The notes: generated by a model not told the origin, from the sequence alone. 64,000 bases of DNA from Nitrospira sp. (GCA_029194725.1 JARFXQ010000002.1:248001-312000); one strand, 5' to 3'; positions 26,690 through 37,083 are shown, counted from the stretch's first letter. Translations and numbers: made by a program.

Positions 26690-26714
26690 CTCATGACCGT
26701 TCGTGCTTTCGGGA

Positions 26715-27677
26715 CTATTCCCCCGGTCCGCGTGGCGGAGCCTTCCGTCCAAACACCAGCGAGCTCGGCTCTCGCTCCAACTCCCGCGCCACGCGGGTCA
26801 ACGTACCGGTAAGCTGGCGCAGCTCGGCGACCAATAAACCGACCTCGGGCAGAGTCCGTTGGCTGAACTGCTGCAATTCTGGTCTGGCTTCATTGACGAC
26901 CGCGCCAACGGTCTTGCTCGTGCGAGCCAGTTCGTCCGTCGCCGTGCCCAGGGCCGCAACGCTCTTGTTGATCCCGGAGAGTAAGGTCGGGACTTCCGCG
27001 TTCAACGACGCCGTCAGCCTGACCAAATTGTCGGCGCTCCTGGCCGCACCGTTCAAGCTTTGCTCAATTTGAGTTTTGTGGGCCGCAATGGTCTGGGCCA
27101 CATCCGAGAGATCCTTGATTGTTCGCTTCAACGTGGTGCGATTGTCTTCATCCAGGACCTTCGCCGCCCCTTTCGCCGCCGTACCAAGATCGACCAAGAG
27201 TTGAGCCAGGCCTTCATCAGAAAGCAACCGAGAGACGGCTTCATCCAAACGGAAGAAGAGGGAGGGGCCGGTGGTGATGACTGGGTACGTCTGTCCCTCC
27301 TGGGCCTGCAATGAGGGAGCATCTCGGCTTCCTCCCGTCAAATTGATGGTGGCTAGGCCGGTGAGCCCCTGTGTCTCGAGTACGGCAATCGTGTCGGTCT
27401 TGATCGGCGTGCCATGCATAATGTCCATGGTCAGCAGAACTTCCTCTGGGTTATTGGGATTCAAGTCAATGGTCTTGATTCGACCCACGTCGACACCGCG
27501 ATACTTGACGGTGGAATTGACGCTCAACCCTGCGACCGACTCTTTCATATAGGCTTCATAACGATCGTAGGAACCACGGTAATCCGTCTTCCCAAGCCAC
27601 AAAATTCCGACCAGGACGGCCGCTCCCAGAAAGGTCACGAACGAGCCGACCAGAATATAGTTGACCTTGGGTTCCAT
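26715..27677 (-). CDS. mlaD: MlaD/MCE-domain lipid-binding protein
   Basis: A 320-residue inner-membrane anchored protein. A single N-terminal helix (YILVGSFVTFLGAAVLVGIL) leads to the MCE domain, with VKYRGVDVGRIKTIDL and GLTGLATINLTGG. A long helical segment after about residue 150 (VLDEDNRTTLKRTIKDL and following) could form the periplasmic shuttle. MCE hexamers move phospholipids between membranes. The gene lies with the MlaF ATPase and MlaE permease on the same strand, so the three form one transporter. Gene-name equivalence to E. coli mlaD is approximate. Confidence 0.85.
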   Translation of the reverse strand: MEPKVNYILVGSFVTFLGAAVLVGILWLGKTDYRGSYDRYEAYMKESVAGLSVNSTVKYRGVDVGRIKTIDLNPNNPEEVLLTMDIMHGTPIKTDTIAVLETQGLTGLATINLTGGSRDAPSLQAQEGQTYPVITTGPSLFFRLDEAVSRLLSDEGLAQLLVDLGTAAKGAAKVLDEDNRTTLKRTIKDLSDVAQTIAAHKTQIEQSLNGAARSADNLVRLTASLNAEVPTLLSGINKSVAALGTATDELARTSKTVGAVVNEARPELQQFSQRTLPEVGLLVAELRQLTGTLTRVARELEREPSSLVFGRKAPPRGPGE

Positions 27678-27751
27678 CGTTGTGCCTTCAGTCCTGCGAA
27701 TCTCGCCGCTCGTATCTCAACAGATGAACGATTCTTCCATCAAGGTATGCT

Positions 27752-28564
27752 TCACGTACGGCGCGCCTCGTGATTCCATGCCGCCTGTTCTTTCGCTGCG
27801 CGCCCACGGGGACCATGGAAGTAATCTCGGACAATCGGATCGTCGGATCGAGACAACTCCTGCATAGTGCCGATGCCCAGAACCTTTCCGAGGCCGAGCA
27901 CTGCCACGCGATTGGCGATCCTCCACAAGGAATCCAGGTCGTGTGTCACCATCACCACCGTGAGTCCCAAGAGCCCCTTCAATGAGAGGACGAGTTCATC
28001 AAATCCCGCAGCGATGATCGGATCGAGCCCGGCGGTCGGCTCGTCGAGAAACAACAACTCCGGATCCATGACGATCGCCCTGGCTAGCGCAGCTCGTCTC
28101 CGCATCCCTCCGCTGAGTTCGTTGGGATATTTCACGGCACTGTCCGGTGGTAATCCCACCATCGCAATCTTGGCAGCGACGATGTCACGGATCAATCCGG
28201 CACTCAGCCTCGTATGCTCGCGCAAGGGCACGGCAACATTCTCCGCCAGGGTAAACGAACTGAACAGCGCGCCATGCTGAAACATCACCCCGAACCGGCG
28301 GTGAATGGGATGGATATCACAGGCTTCCAATTGCCGACTGTCTATCCCGAACAGCCGGATCGTTCCCGCCGACGGTGTGACCAGGCCGATGATTTCCCGC
28401 AACAACGTGGTCTTGCCGCACCCGTTGCCGCCGGCAATCGCGAAGATTTCGCCTCGACGAATCGACAAACTCACATCCTCATGCACGACAGCCTGTCCAA
28501 ACTTCGTCACGACGTGCTTCACCTCGATCACAGGTGTTTCGATATTCGTGGCCGAGGGCATCAA
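27752..28564 (-). CDS. mlaF: MlaF-like ABC transporter ATP-binding protein
   Basis: A 270-residue ABC ATPase. Walker A is GGNGCGKTTLLREI, the signature is LSGGMRRRAALARAI, and Walker B is LLFLDEPTAGLDP, followed by the switch MVTHDLDS. The N-terminal VIEVKHVVTKFGQAVVHEDV is typical of MlaF/Ttg2A. It should energise the MlaE permease. It lies 31 bp downstream of mlaE and 74 bp upstream of mlaD. Confidence 0.9.
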   Translation of the reverse strand: MMPSATNIETPVIEVKHVVTKFGQAVVHEDVSLSIRRGEIFAIAGGNGCGKTTLLREIIGLVTPSAGTIRLFGIDSRQLEACDIHPIHRRFGVMFQHGALFSSFTLAENVAVPLREHTRLSAGLIRDIVAAKIAMVGLPPDSAVKYPNELSGGMRRRAALARAIVMDPELLFLDEPTAGLDPIIAAGFDELVLSLKGLLGLTVVMVTHDLDSLWRIANRVAVLGLGKVLGIGTMQELSRSDDPIVRDYFHGPRGRAAKEQAAWNHEARRT

Positions 28565-28595
28565 CGCAACCTCTTACCCAAGCATGCACACCCTG

Positions 28596-29714
28596 CTATA
28601 GATCCCACCAATTAAGCAGAATGCTGCAGATGGCGTCAAATACGATCACCATAAAAATCCCTTGCACGACACTGATAGTGGTGTGTCGGCCGACATCGTC
28701 CACACCGCCTCGGATTTGGAATCCTTGATAGCAGCCCACCAACGCGATGATCGCAGCAAAGAACGGCGCCTTGCCCAACCCGATGAGAAAATGCCGCACA
28801 GGAACTGCTTCTTCGAAGCGAGAGACAAACTCCACGAAACTCACGTTGAGCTCCCCTAAAGCAATCAGCATGCCGCCGAACACTCCCACCACGTCTGCGT
28901 ATACTGTTAACAGAGGAAGAGAGATGACTAAGGCAAGCGCTCGAGGCAATACGAGCAGATTCATGGGCGAGATGCCCAAGGTCCGCACCGCATCCAATTC
29001 TTCCGTCACCTTCATGGTGCCGATCTCAGCCGCATAGGCGGAACCCGATCGACCGGCAATGAGGATGGCCACGATCAACGGGGCAATTTCGCGTAACAGT
29101 GAGATGCCGACCAGATCCACGATAAAAATGTTCGTGCCGAACTTGCGAAGCTGTTCCGCGCCCTGGTAGGCGATCACGACACCGACCAGAAACGTCAACA
29201 GACCGGTGATCGGCAAGGCCCGCACACCGTCCAATTCCACGATCCGCAAAAGCGTCCGCCAGCGAATGGACCGTGGCCGCATCAGCGTTCGGCCGAACGC
29301 GATGGTGCTTTCTCCGACGAATGCGAGTGCGCGAATCGTAGCCGTGCGTCGAGCCCTCAGCACGCCCGCCACACGATCGATCCACCCCGACCGACTGACG
29401 GCGGCTCCGCGCTCGAGTTGGGTCCATTGCGTCTCCATCATCTCAAGCAATTCGGCGAATTCAGGCTTCAACCCTTGGAGAACAGTCTGCCGCCCCTTGC
29501 GTCGCACACCGTCGATGCAGCGCTGCAGTATGAGCGCGCCGCCCGTATCCATAGCGGTCACTTCTCCGACATCGTAGAGAACGGTGGAGGTTTCAGGCCA
29601 TCGGAGCGCTCGGCCTCCACGCTCCAATTGAGACAAGTGTGGAAGCGTCCAAGACCCTCGGCAGTGGATCACATTGCCTTTGACGGAGATGGTTGCCTCT
29701 TCCACCTGCTTCAC
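28596..29714 (-). CDS. mlaE: MlaE-like permease with N-terminal STAS domain
   Basis: A 372-residue protein. Residues ~1-105 form a STAS-like domain (GNVIHCRGSWTLPHLSQLE, VTAMDTGGALIL), a role MlaB serves as a separate protein in E. coli. Residues ~115-372 are a polytopic MlaE permease, with VRALPITGLLTFLVGVVIAY and MKVTEELDAVRTLGISPMN, the conserved EQ/DAL-type coupling region. Together with MlaF, MlaD and the lipoprotein it forms a phospholipid transporter. The fusion reduces the operon to four genes. The transport direction is unknown. Confidence 0.85.
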   Translation of the reverse strand: MKQVEEATISVKGNVIHCRGSWTLPHLSQLERGGRALRWPETSTVLYDVGEVTAMDTGGALILQRCIDGVRRKGRQTVLQGLKPEFAELLEMMETQWTQLERGAAVSRSGWIDRVAGVLRARRTATIRALAFVGESTIAFGRTLMRPRSIRWRTLLRIVELDGVRALPITGLLTFLVGVVIAYQGAEQLRKFGTNIFIVDLVGISLLREIAPLIVAILIAGRSGSAYAAEIGTMKVTEELDAVRTLGISPMNLLVLPRALALVISLPLLTVYADVVGVFGGMLIALGELNVSFVEFVSRFEEAVPVRHFLIGLGKAPFFAAIIALVGCYQGFQIRGGVDDVGRHTTISVVQGIFMVIVFDAICSILLNWWDL

Positions 29715-29801
29715 TCCATCGATCGACTTGGCTCCTCACGCATCGAGCATTCCTCGATGACAATCCTCTCCTGCGACCGCAAGAGAGTCATCATGCTCGA
29801 T

Positions 29802-31604
29802 TCAGGTCGCCTCCAAAATTGTCTTGAGCTCAGCCCCGGTAATCACTTCTCGTTCCAACAAGAGCTGCGCGCCTTGTTGGAGCGTGGTTTTCTTCTCTTC
29901 CAGCAATCGCCTCACCCGTCCGTACTGCTCGTCGATGATCCGTCGCACTTCGCAGTCTATTTCACGGGCGGTCGCTTCAGAATAATCGCCTTTTTCGGAG
30001 GCGACCGGAAGCTGAAGGAATTGAGGCTGTCGCTCGCGTTCCAGCGTGATCGTGCCGAGTTTCTCGCTCATGCCGTAGGCCTTCACCATGCTTTTTGCGA
30101 TGTCCGTAGCCTTGACGAGATCGTTCTGCGCTCCCGTGGAGGCTTCTCCGAAAATGGTTTCTTCAGCAATTCTTCCCCCGAGCAACACGGCAACTTTATT
30201 CTCCAATTCCGATTTCGTCATCAGAAACCGATCTTCGGTCGGGAGCTGCAACGTGTAGCCAAGCGCCGCCACCCCGCGCGGGATGATGGAAATCTTTTGC
30301 ACCTGATCCGAACCAGGTATGGAAAGGGCGACGAGTGCGTGGCCGGTTTCATGAAAGGCGACCCGTTCCTTCTCCATCTTATTCAGGACGCGATTCTTTT
30401 TCTCTAACCCGGCGATGGTTCGCTCCACGGCCTCATGTAACTCTGAAATGCCCACCTGGTCCTTGCCTCGACGTACCGCCAACAGCGCCGCTTCGTTGAT
30501 GATATTGGCCAAATCAGCACCGGAGAATCCCGGAGTCATCGCGGCAATCTGCTCGAGGTCGGTCTCCTGGCTCAATGCCACCTTTTTGGCATGGACACGA
30601 AGAATATCCAAACGACCCTTCTTGTCCGGACGATCCACGGTCACATGGCGATCGAACCGCCCTGCCCGAAGCAGCGCAGGGTCGAGAATTTCCGGTCGGT
30701 TGGTTGCGGCCATGAGAATAACGCCGACCCGAGGGTCGAATCCGTCCATCTCCACCAACAACTGGTTGAGAGTTTGTTCTCGCTCCTCGTGCGTCATGGG
30801 TCCCACGCCGCGGGCTTTTCCCAAGGCATCCAATTCATCGATAAAAATAATGCAAGGAGCTTTGCCCTTTGCCTGTTCGAACAGATCACGAACCCGCGCC
30901 GCGCCGACGCCTACGAACATCTCGACGAACTCGGAGCCGCTGATGCTGAAGAATGTCACGCCGGCTTCACCGGCCACGGCGCGGGCCAGCAAGGTCTTCC
31001 CGGTGCCCGGTGGGCCGACCAGCAGGATACCCTTGGGAATCTTGCCGCCCAGCTTGGTGAATTTCTCCGGCGTCTTGAGGAACTCGATCACCTCGCGCAG
31101 TTCTTCCTTGGCTTCATCCACACCCGCCACATCCGCGAACGTCACCTTGACATCCTTCTCCACATAGATCTTCGCCTTGGACTGACCGACCTGCATGAAA
31201 CCGCCCTGAGCCTGACCCAGTCGACGAAAGATGAAGAACCAGATGCCGCCAAAGAGCGCGACCGGGATGACCCATGACAGGAGATCGCGCCAAAAGGTGG
31301 ATTCAATGACACCGGTAAACGTCACTCCATGCCGGTTGAGCTCACGGACGAGATCCGGATCCTCGACCCGCACGGTCGCAAAGGCTTGTTGTTCTTTGGA
31401 TTCACCCTCGGGTTTCAACTTTCCGGTCAGCACTTGGCTGGCCACGGAGACTTCCGCCACCTTCCCGGCATCCACCAGCCTCTTGAATTCACTGTACGGA
31501 AGTTCCTCGATTTTATTCAGCGCGTGAATAAAATCGTGCACGATCACGACCGCCATGATGGCGAGCAGGACGTACCAGATGGAAAAGGAGACTTTCTTAT
31601 TCAT
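29802..31604 (-). CDS. ftsH: ATP-dependent zinc metalloprotease FtsH
   Basis: A 600-residue membrane AAA+ protease. Two N-terminal helices (about 7-28 and 110-128) flank a periplasmic domain. The AAA domain has Walker A GPPGTGKT, Walker [13 protein letters not shown] and the arginine-finger region [20 protein letters not shown]. The protease domain has the zinc motif HETGH. FtsH degrades membrane and unstable cytosolic proteins. The ATG is preceded by GGGGAGGAGCAAAG. It lies just upstream of the Mla operon and may be cotranscribed with it, though an 87-bp gap separates them. Confidence 0.97.
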   Translation of the reverse strand: MNKKVSFSIWYVLLAIMAVVIVHDFIHALNKIEELPYSEFKRLVDAGKVAEVSVASQVLTGKLKPEGESKEQQAFATVRVEDPDLVRELNRHGVTFTGVIESTFWRDLLSWVIPVALFGGIWFFIFRRLGQAQGGFMQVGQSKAKIYVEKDVKVTFADVAGVDEAKEELREVIEFLKTPEKFTKLGGKIPKGILLVGPPGTGKTLLARAVAGEAGVTFFSISGSEFVEMFVGVGAARVRDLFEQAKGKAPCIIFIDELDALGKARGVGPMTHEEREQTLNQLLVEMDGFDPRVGVILMAATNRPEILDPALLRAGRFDRHVTVDRPDKKGRLDILRVHAKKVALSQETDLEQIAAMTPGFSGADLANIINEAALLAVRRGKDQVGISELHEAVERTIAGLEKKNRVLNKMEKERVAFHETGHALVALSIPGSDQVQKISIIPRGVAALGYTLQLPTEDRFLMTKSELENKVAVLLGGRIAEETIFGEASTGAQNDLVKATDIAKSMVKAYGMSEKLGTITLERERQPQFLQLPVASEKGDYSEATAREIDCEVRRIIDEQYGRVRRLLEEKKTTLQQGAQLLLEREVITGAELKTILEAT

Positions 31605-31691
31605 CGGCTTTGCTCCTCCCCGATGCTGAACGGATCTTGCCCCGTCCCCGATAGATTGAACATTGATCGATCCTCACATCCTCACCGCGAT

Positions 31692-32677
31692 CTAGAACAT
31701 AAAATAGACGCCGATTCCCAACGATTGGGTTTTTTGCGAATAGAAGAACTGCCCATAGGGGTTATACCCATGATAGTAGTTGAAGAGAATCCGAGCGCGC
31801 CTAAAGGAAACGACCTGAGACATATCGAAGCCCATCAACAGATTCGTGTTGATATACCAATCCTGCGCCTCGACGGACTTAAAGTCGGCCGTCAGGACGG
31901 GCGTAAAGAGGATCGGATTCGTGAGCACGCCAAAGAGATAGGATTGACCCCATGCGGTCGGTGCCCGCGCCTCGAACCCCCAGTGTATTGTACCGCGGTC
32001 GAGCGTGGATGGTTGACGGTTGATCTTCACCGCTCCTCCCACATACAGGCGCATCCATTTCTGGAAATCATGGGATACAATCAGGTCGACTTCTTCGAAT
32101 TGAAGGCCAATCGACTTAAAACCAGGGTTGGCTCCAAGGAATTCATCCCCGATGTGACTGCTCTGGTGGTAAAAGCGCAGCCGCGCGGACCAGTTGTCCT
32201 GACGCCAGGTCAGCGGGATGCCGGCATTGAAATCGACGTTCATGAGTTCGGCATTCGACGTACCCAAGTCAAACTGTGCAAATACCCCGGGCAGGAAGCT
32301 GATCTGCCATCCGTTACATCCCTTGCGCCTGGTATAAACCCCAAAGTTTCCCCCGATGCCGACCGATCCGATGTTCGCGGTGGTCCCTTTGCCGAGCGAT
32401 TGGGTGGATTGCCAGAGGGCAAAGGACTGTGGTTGCTGCGGGTCGGCCAAGAGCGGGCGGAAGACGTCGTCCGCCGGAAGCACTTCGCTCTTCGCGTCGT
32501 CATCCGACTCCTCAGGAGCTTGCTGAAACCGGCAATCCAACAACTCCCTTGGCTTTCTGTCATCCGACTTCTTCTCATCCGACTCGTCCGCATAGGCTGA
32601 TCCTGCCAGCAAAAAAAAACTCCGATGCCGAGCAATCCGATAATCCACCGATGGTGCGAAAGCACGGTCCGTCCCAT
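31692..32677 (-). CDS. DUF1207-like outer-membrane protein, frameshifted at a poly-T tract
   Basis: Residues reading VFRPLLADPQQPQSFALW fit the start of the DUF1207 domain, and the rest is beta-strand-rich, ending in the typical outer-membrane Phe (GIGVYFMF). The body lies in one frame up to the nine-T tract at 32611-32619. The upstream part with ATG at 32677 (MGRTVLSHHRWIIGLLGIGVF) lies in another frame. A tenth T would fuse them into a complete signal peptide ending LLAGSAYA. As read, the export signal is broken. Either sequencing error, mutation or phase variation could explain it. The gap to ftsH is 87 bp. Confidence 0.65.
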
Positions 32678-32951
32678 CCTTCTTCTCTCACTCCGGCCTA
32701 CGTGCATGGCGCAAGCCGGACGCCGTTCCCTACGTCTCTTCGATAGCACATTTCTGTCGGGGAATTCACATGTTTTGTCGCGCATCGCAGCCGGTCGGTG
32801 GAGATTTTGCCGAAGTGTATCCTCCTACGCCAAGTACTCGGAGGACGCCCTCTGGGCATATCTCCTCGGCTTCGCAGCCGTGGCCTCTAGCATAGGTGGG
32901 TAAGGAGTTGATTGATGCGCGAGTGAGGCGCTAACGATTCGCGCAGGACCG

Positions 32952-33368
32952 TTACAAATCATACCGGCCGGCTGCTTCGGGCTGATAGAGAATTTCTTCG
33001 ATCCGCACCTTGCGTGTCCCGGCAGGCACAAGCCAGTCCACCGTGTCACCCACCCGGTAACCGAGGATGGCGGTGCCGATGGGAGCAAGAATCGAGATTC
33101 GGTTCTTCTCGATATCGGCATCGGATGGGAACACAAGGGTATAAGTTTTCGCCTCGCCCGTCCCCATATCCTTGAGGCGAACTTGAGAGTTCATCGTGAC
33201 CACGTTATCAGGGATCGCGGTGGGCTCTACGATATGGGCCCTGTCCAGCTCATTCTGTAAACTCTCCAGATATTCCCGGTCCCGCTCCTTGAAACTGATC
33301 CCTACCTCCAATAGTTCCTTTAGGCGATTCCGATCGAATTTGGTGATGTAAATGTCCCGAGATTCCAT
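32952..33368 (-). CDS. rnk: Nucleoside diphosphate kinase regulator (Rnk/GreA family)
   Basis: The ATG at 33368 (AAGGAG upstream) gives 138 residues. An N-terminal coiled coil (ISFKERDREYLESLQNELDR) precedes a GreA/GreB-like C-terminal FKBP domain: VVTMNSQVRLKDMGTGEAKTY, ISILAPIGTAILGYRVGDTV and WLVPAGTRKVRIEEILYQP. Rnk binds RNA polymerase near the secondary channel and lacks the tip acidic residues used for transcript cleavage by Gre factors. The remaining 99 bp of the open frame upstream lack support. Confidence 0.85.
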   Translation of the reverse strand: MESRDIYITKFDRNRLKELLEVGISFKERDREYLESLQNELDRAHIVEPTAIPDNVVTMNSQVRLKDMGTGEAKTYTLVFPSDADIEKNRISILAPIGTAILGYRVGDTVDWLVPAGTRKVRIEEILYQPEAAGRYDL

Positions 33369-33530
33369 GTCTCTACTCCTTGTGTTTATGAGGCCAGCCT
33401 CGCCGAAACCACAGGGCGAGAGTCCGGCAAAACTTCGGCGTCTTCTCGGACGGTCAGCCGCGATCATGCATCGTCTCTTGCCGCAGTTGCTCCGTCATCG
33501 ATCGGGAAACCCCGTTGCTGTACTCCTTTG

Positions 33531-34484
33531 TTATGGCTCTGCCACCGACAGCGGCATCATGCGGCTATGGTTAGCGGTGAACTTGGGGCTTCGGACCGTG
33601 AGAACGGGACAGGGAGCCTGCCGAAGCACGGATTCAGCCACGCTACCGTACCGCAGACGCGTCAACCCGCGCCGTCCGTGGGTGCCCATGACAATCAAAT
33701 CGCAACCCTGTCCTCTAGCATAGGTCACTATCGACTCCGATGGAATCCCCCCGAGCACAACCGACCCTGCCGCCAGACCACGCCCCCTCACCACTTGCGC
33801 AAGTCCATCCAGTTGGGTCTCCCAGTGCGTCCGCTTCTGGACCTCCTGCTCGATCCGACCCAACCCCAATTCCAGGTCGAAGTAGATCGGCTCCAACACA
33901 TGGACGATCGTGAGTTCGGCTCCAAAGCGATCGCCTACCTGAATCGCATACTCCAGCGCATCAAGGGAGGGACTCGAGAAATCTACCGGCACCAGCACAT
34001 GCCGGATACATGGTGGGACGTCCACATCCTTTTCGCCGTGAATAGGGGCGACCCGAACCGTCAGCGTAGGACAAGGTGCCTGCTTAATGACACGCTCCGC
34101 CGTGCTGCCCAGCATGATATGGTCCAGTCCTGTCCTTCCATGGGTGCCGACGACGACGAGATCGGCCCGCTGTTCGAGCGCGCACTGCCCGATCTGCTCG
34201 CTGGGAATGCCTTCGCGCAGATGCCAATCCACGTCCAGCCCTTCCTGTTTCACACGAGCCGCCAGATCACCCAAGAGCCCCTCCGCCTCTTTCCGCCTTG
34301 TCTCCAGCAACGGATCGGCGAACGGCACATCGTACCCCAACGTTCGCAGGACCTCGACCACGTAGAGTAGGTCCACATGAGCGGACCAGGCGCGGGCGAC
34401 ACACATGCCGTATTCAACGGCACGCCTCGCACAGGTGGAAAAATCCGTGGCGACGAGAATCCGATTAATCAACAGGTCGTTCAT
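33531..34484 (-). CDS. Tandem-domain universal stress protein
   Basis: Starting at the ATG at 34484 (AAAGGAG) gives 317 residues: two UspA domains of about 150 each. The first has ILVATDFSTCARRAVEYG and ends GTHGRTGLDHIMLGSTAERVIKQAPCPTLTVR; the second has VLVPVDFSSPSLDALEYA and GTHGRRGLTRLRYGSVAESVLRQ. Both contain the G-2x-G-9x-G(S/T) ATP-binding motif. It is a cytosolic stress protein. A fragment of another USP gene lies immediately upstream, so duplication and loss occurred here. Confidence 0.9.
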   Translation of the reverse strand: MNDLLINRILVATDFSTCARRAVEYGMCVARAWSAHVDLLYVVEVLRTLGYDVPFADPLLETRRKEAEGLLGDLAARVKQEGLDVDWHLREGIPSEQIGQCALEQRADLVVVGTHGRTGLDHIMLGSTAERVIKQAPCPTLTVRVAPIHGEKDVDVPPCIRHVLVPVDFSSPSLDALEYAIQVGDRFGAELTIVHVLEPIYFDLELGLGRIEQEVQKRTHWETQLDGLAQVVRGRGLAAGSVVLGGIPSESIVTYARGQGCDLIVMGTHGRRGLTRLRYGSVAESVLRQAPCPVLTVRSPKFTANHSRMMPLSVAEP

Positions 34485-34620
34485 GCAGACTCCTTTGTTT
34501 GCGTGCCGTCCACCGTTTCTCGGCCTCCGAGAACCAGCCGAATGGTCGGCACCGGGCAATCGACGGTCTGGATAACATGCTCCACCGAGCCGAGAAAAAA
34601 TATGTCATAGTTGAGCCGAT
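34481..34620 (-). pseudogene. C-terminal fragment of a universal stress protein
   Basis: The minus strand reads DIFFLGSVEHVIQTVDCPVPTIRL, matching a USP C-terminus (GSVAEHVIxxAxCPVLTIR), and ends where the intact USP begins. The rest of the domain is not found upstream in any frame. The 327-bp gap between the USP start and the beta-barrel gene therefore contains a decayed relic and no other supported gene. Confidence 0.5.
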
Positions 34621-34811
34621 ATTTTCCAACGCTCGACACAAATCGTCCGCAAGGAGATAGAGCGTCTTCTCCGGCAGGACAAACGCCGGGACATGAGTCG
34701 CCTCTCTGAGCGCGACATGCAACTTCCTCCACCTGACCAAAGCAGCGCGATGTCATGGTGATGGCCGACAGTTGCCATCGGCAGTATACAAACTTCTGGT
34801 CGAGAGACGCC

Positions 34812-35804
34812 ATGCCTCAATTCATATTCAAGCTCTTTCTCAGCTTGATCATCACATGTCTCTGCCTTCCCGTAACAGTGTGGGGCGAAAACCAAGAGAA
34901 CCGCCAACCGGAGGCTACCGGTCCCTGGTTCACCGGTACGCTGCTCTCGACCAGAGGCCTGACTCTTGATCAAGGGCATGCTGTTGTTCAACCCTACTTC
35001 TATTTCACACAATATGGTGGATTGTATAACGACAATTGGCGCCTCCAATCAGCGACCGTCTCGGACACGATCGTCCAACAAACGTACCTCATCTATGGCT
35101 TAACGAGCCGGATCGATGTGGAGATCGCGCCGCAGTGGCTCAGGAATTCCGCGGAAGGCGAGTCCATTTCCGGGTTCGGTGATTTGCCGATTCAACTCGG
35201 CTTTCAAGCGCTGAGAAGCGATTCCGATTCGTGGGTTCCCAATGTCCGGATCTGGGTGCAGGAAATCTTTCCGACCGGACACTACAACAATCTCCGTCCG
35301 TCCGTAAACGGTCTGGCAGGAACCGGAGGCGGCTCTTTTGCGACGACGCTGGGCATCGGAGTGCAGAAAGCGATACGGCTCGGAGGGGATCATGTGTTCA
35401 GATACCGTGTGAATGCGACGCATGGTTTCTTTTCGTCTGTCACGGTACAGGGATTCAATGCTTACGGAGGAGGATTCGGCACGGAGGGTCGCGTGGATCC
35501 AGGATCGGTGACGACCTTAATTGTCGCGGGAGAATATAGCCTCACGAAGCATGTGGATCTCGCGCTCGATATCGGGTTTCAGGCGATCACTGCGACAGAG
35601 TTTTCAGGAACAACAGGGGTCGGCGTGAACGGTGAACCGGCGGCGGTTGGAAGGGGATCGGGCAATTTACTCACGGTCGCTCCGGCCGTAGAATATAACT
35701 TCAATCAACACGTCGGCCTGATCGCCGGCCCATGGTTCAGCCTCAGAGGCAAGAACACCACGGAATTCTTCGGCGTTGTGGCGGCTCTCTTCCTATATAT
35801 GTAA
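34812..35804 (+). CDS. Predicted outer-membrane beta-barrel protein
   Basis: The ATG at 34812 gives 330 residues with a clear signal peptide (FKLFLSLIITCLCLPVTVWG). The mature part alternates polar and aromatic residues as in beta-barrels, has GFGDLPIQLGFQAL and VRIWVQEIFPTGHYNN, and ends with FLYM. The GDLP...P motif resembles the PF13557-type phenol-degradation outer-membrane family, but the substrate is unknown. The upstream Shine-Dalgarno is weak (GAGAG). It converges on the ABC-2 exporter operon and might serve as its outer-membrane partner. Confidence 0.6.
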   Translation: MPQFIFKLFLSLIITCLCLPVTVWGENQENRQPEATGPWFTGTLLSTRGLTLDQGHAVVQPYFYFTQYGGLYNDNWRLQSATVSDTIVQQTYLIYGLTSRIDVEIAPQWLRNSAEGESISGFGDLPIQLGFQALRSDSDSWVPNVRIWVQEIFPTGHYNNLRPSVNGLAGTGGGSFATTLGIGVQKAIRLGGDHVFRYRVNATHGFFSSVTVQGFNAYGGGFGTEGRVDPGSVTTLIVAGEYSLTKHVDLALDIGFQAITATEFSGTTGVGVNGEPAAVGRGSGNLLTVAPAVEYNFNQHVGLIAGPWFSLRGKNTTEFFGVVAALFLYM

Positions 35805-35910
35805 CTCCAGATAGACGGGCAGCTCACCACCCGACTCTCCTCTCATAAGAAACTGCCAGGCCGCCACGTGCACCGTTCGGTCCTCGATGGCGTCACCCCG
35901 TTTCAGATGT

Positions 35911-37083
35911 TCATTGGAACTGCCTCCTGAACCGCCATGTGCCGAAGCCGAAGAGGGCACCGCCCAGAGCAGCCATAGCAATCGCCTGGCTCCAAAGCAC
36001 GTCGAGCCCGGCCCCTTTCAAGAGGATCCCATACGCAATCTCGATGAAGTAACGTAGCGGAGACAGGAGCATGAGGGCATTAACCCAATCGGGCAAGGCT
36101 TCCATTGGAGTGGTGATGCCGGACAGCATGAGCATCGGGGCCACGACGAGAAGCGTCAGCAAACCGACCTGCGCTTGGTTGCGGGTAATCGTCGATGCAA
36201 AGAGGCCCATGCCCGCCGTTGTAAACGTGAACAAGGCCGTCATGAAGAACAAGAGTATCACACTACCGCGAACCGGCACGCCGAACGCCGGCTGCATGAC
36301 GCCGAAGAGCGCCACCGCCGTCGCGCCGAGGATGACGAGGGTCATCGCCAATACTTTGGGGAGCATGATTTGCAGCGGTGTCAAAGGCGACACCAGCAAC
36401 TGCTCCACCGTTCCACGCTCTTTCTCTCTGGCCATCGCGGTGGCGGGCAGCAGAATCGCGAAGATGGTGATCGTGCGCAAAAGAGCGGAGATGGACTCGA
36501 ACCAAGCTTCATTCTGGTCCGGGTTATACCAAACCCGATGCTCGCTGGTGATGATCGGCAGGCTCGCCAAACCCTGGTGCGATCCACCGATGCGGGTCGC
36601 CGAAATGTCTTGACCGAACTCAGCTACGATGCGTCCGGCATACCCGGCGGCGGAGAAGCCTTGTGGTGCATTCGTAGTATCGACCAACAATTGGATCGCC
36701 GTCGGCTCGCCGGCGGCAAGTTGCTCATGAAATCGCGGCGGAATTTCAAGTATGGCCATCACCGACCCTCGATCCATCCGACGTAGCCCCTCATCGGGAT
36801 GGCTCAGCTCGCCGATGAAACGAAAATACGGTTGATGGAATCGATGAATGAGATCGCGCGACGCAAAACTGCGATCCCCGTCGTACACCACGAGGCTCGC
36901 ATTGTGAAGTTGCGACCTGAGACCATTACCCGAGATCAAAATGGCCAGCGTAAAAGAATAGGTCAAGAACAACACGATGGGCAGATCTCGAAATAACTGG
37001 ATCAATTCCTTGCGCGTCATGACCACGAGACGTCCCCACCACACGACGGCCCGCCGCGAACCGGATGTCGTCCTCCCGTTCAC
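35911..37083 (-). CDS. ABC-2 type exporter permease (YbhR/YbhS-like, second)
   Basis: A GTG start at 37083 overlaps the upstream permease stop (GTGA) and gives 390 residues. An ATG at 37020 is the alternative. The N-terminus VWWGRLVVMTRKELIQLFRD matches ABC-2 permeases, with a first helix IVLFLTYSFTLAILISG. A large periplasmic domain is followed by a cluster of helices (about 200-385) including REKERGTVEQLLVSPLTPLQIM, a conserved loop of this family, and LSPLRYFIEIAYGILLKG. It pairs with the permease at 37080-38234. The open frame upstream of the GTG is not supported. Confidence 0.85.
   Translation of the reverse strand: MNGRTTSGSRRAVVWWGRLVVMTRKELIQLFRDLPIVLFLTYSFTLAILISGNGLRSQLHNASLVVYDGDRSFASRDLIHRFHQPYFRFIGELSHPDEGLRRMDRGSVMAILEIPPRFHEQLAAGEPTAIQLLVDTTNAPQGFSAAGYAGRIVAEFGQDISATRIGGSHQGLASLPIITSEHRVWYNPDQNEAWFESISALLRTITIFAILLPATAMAREKERGTVEQLLVSPLTPLQIMLPKVLAMTLVILGATAVALFGVMQPAFGVPVRGSVILLFFMTALFTFTTAGMGLFASTITRNQAQVGLLTLLVVAPMLMLSGITTPMEALPDWVNALMLLSPLRYFIEIAYGILLKGAGLDVLWSQAIAMAALGGALFGFGTWRFRRQFQ

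Noticed and set aside
29741..29759. CATCGAG/CTCGATG hairpin between ftsH and mlaE
   Set aside because: No T-run follows, and it may simply be chance or processing; not called as a terminator.
29418..30407. 329-codon plus-strand frame
   Set aside because: It lies antisense to mlaE and ftsH, which have full family motifs.
35793..35981. 62-codon frame after the last ABC-2 permease gene
   Set aside because: It partly overlaps the permease end in another frame, has no start context, and no homology is recognised, though the text KRGDAIEDRTVHVAAW is protein-like.
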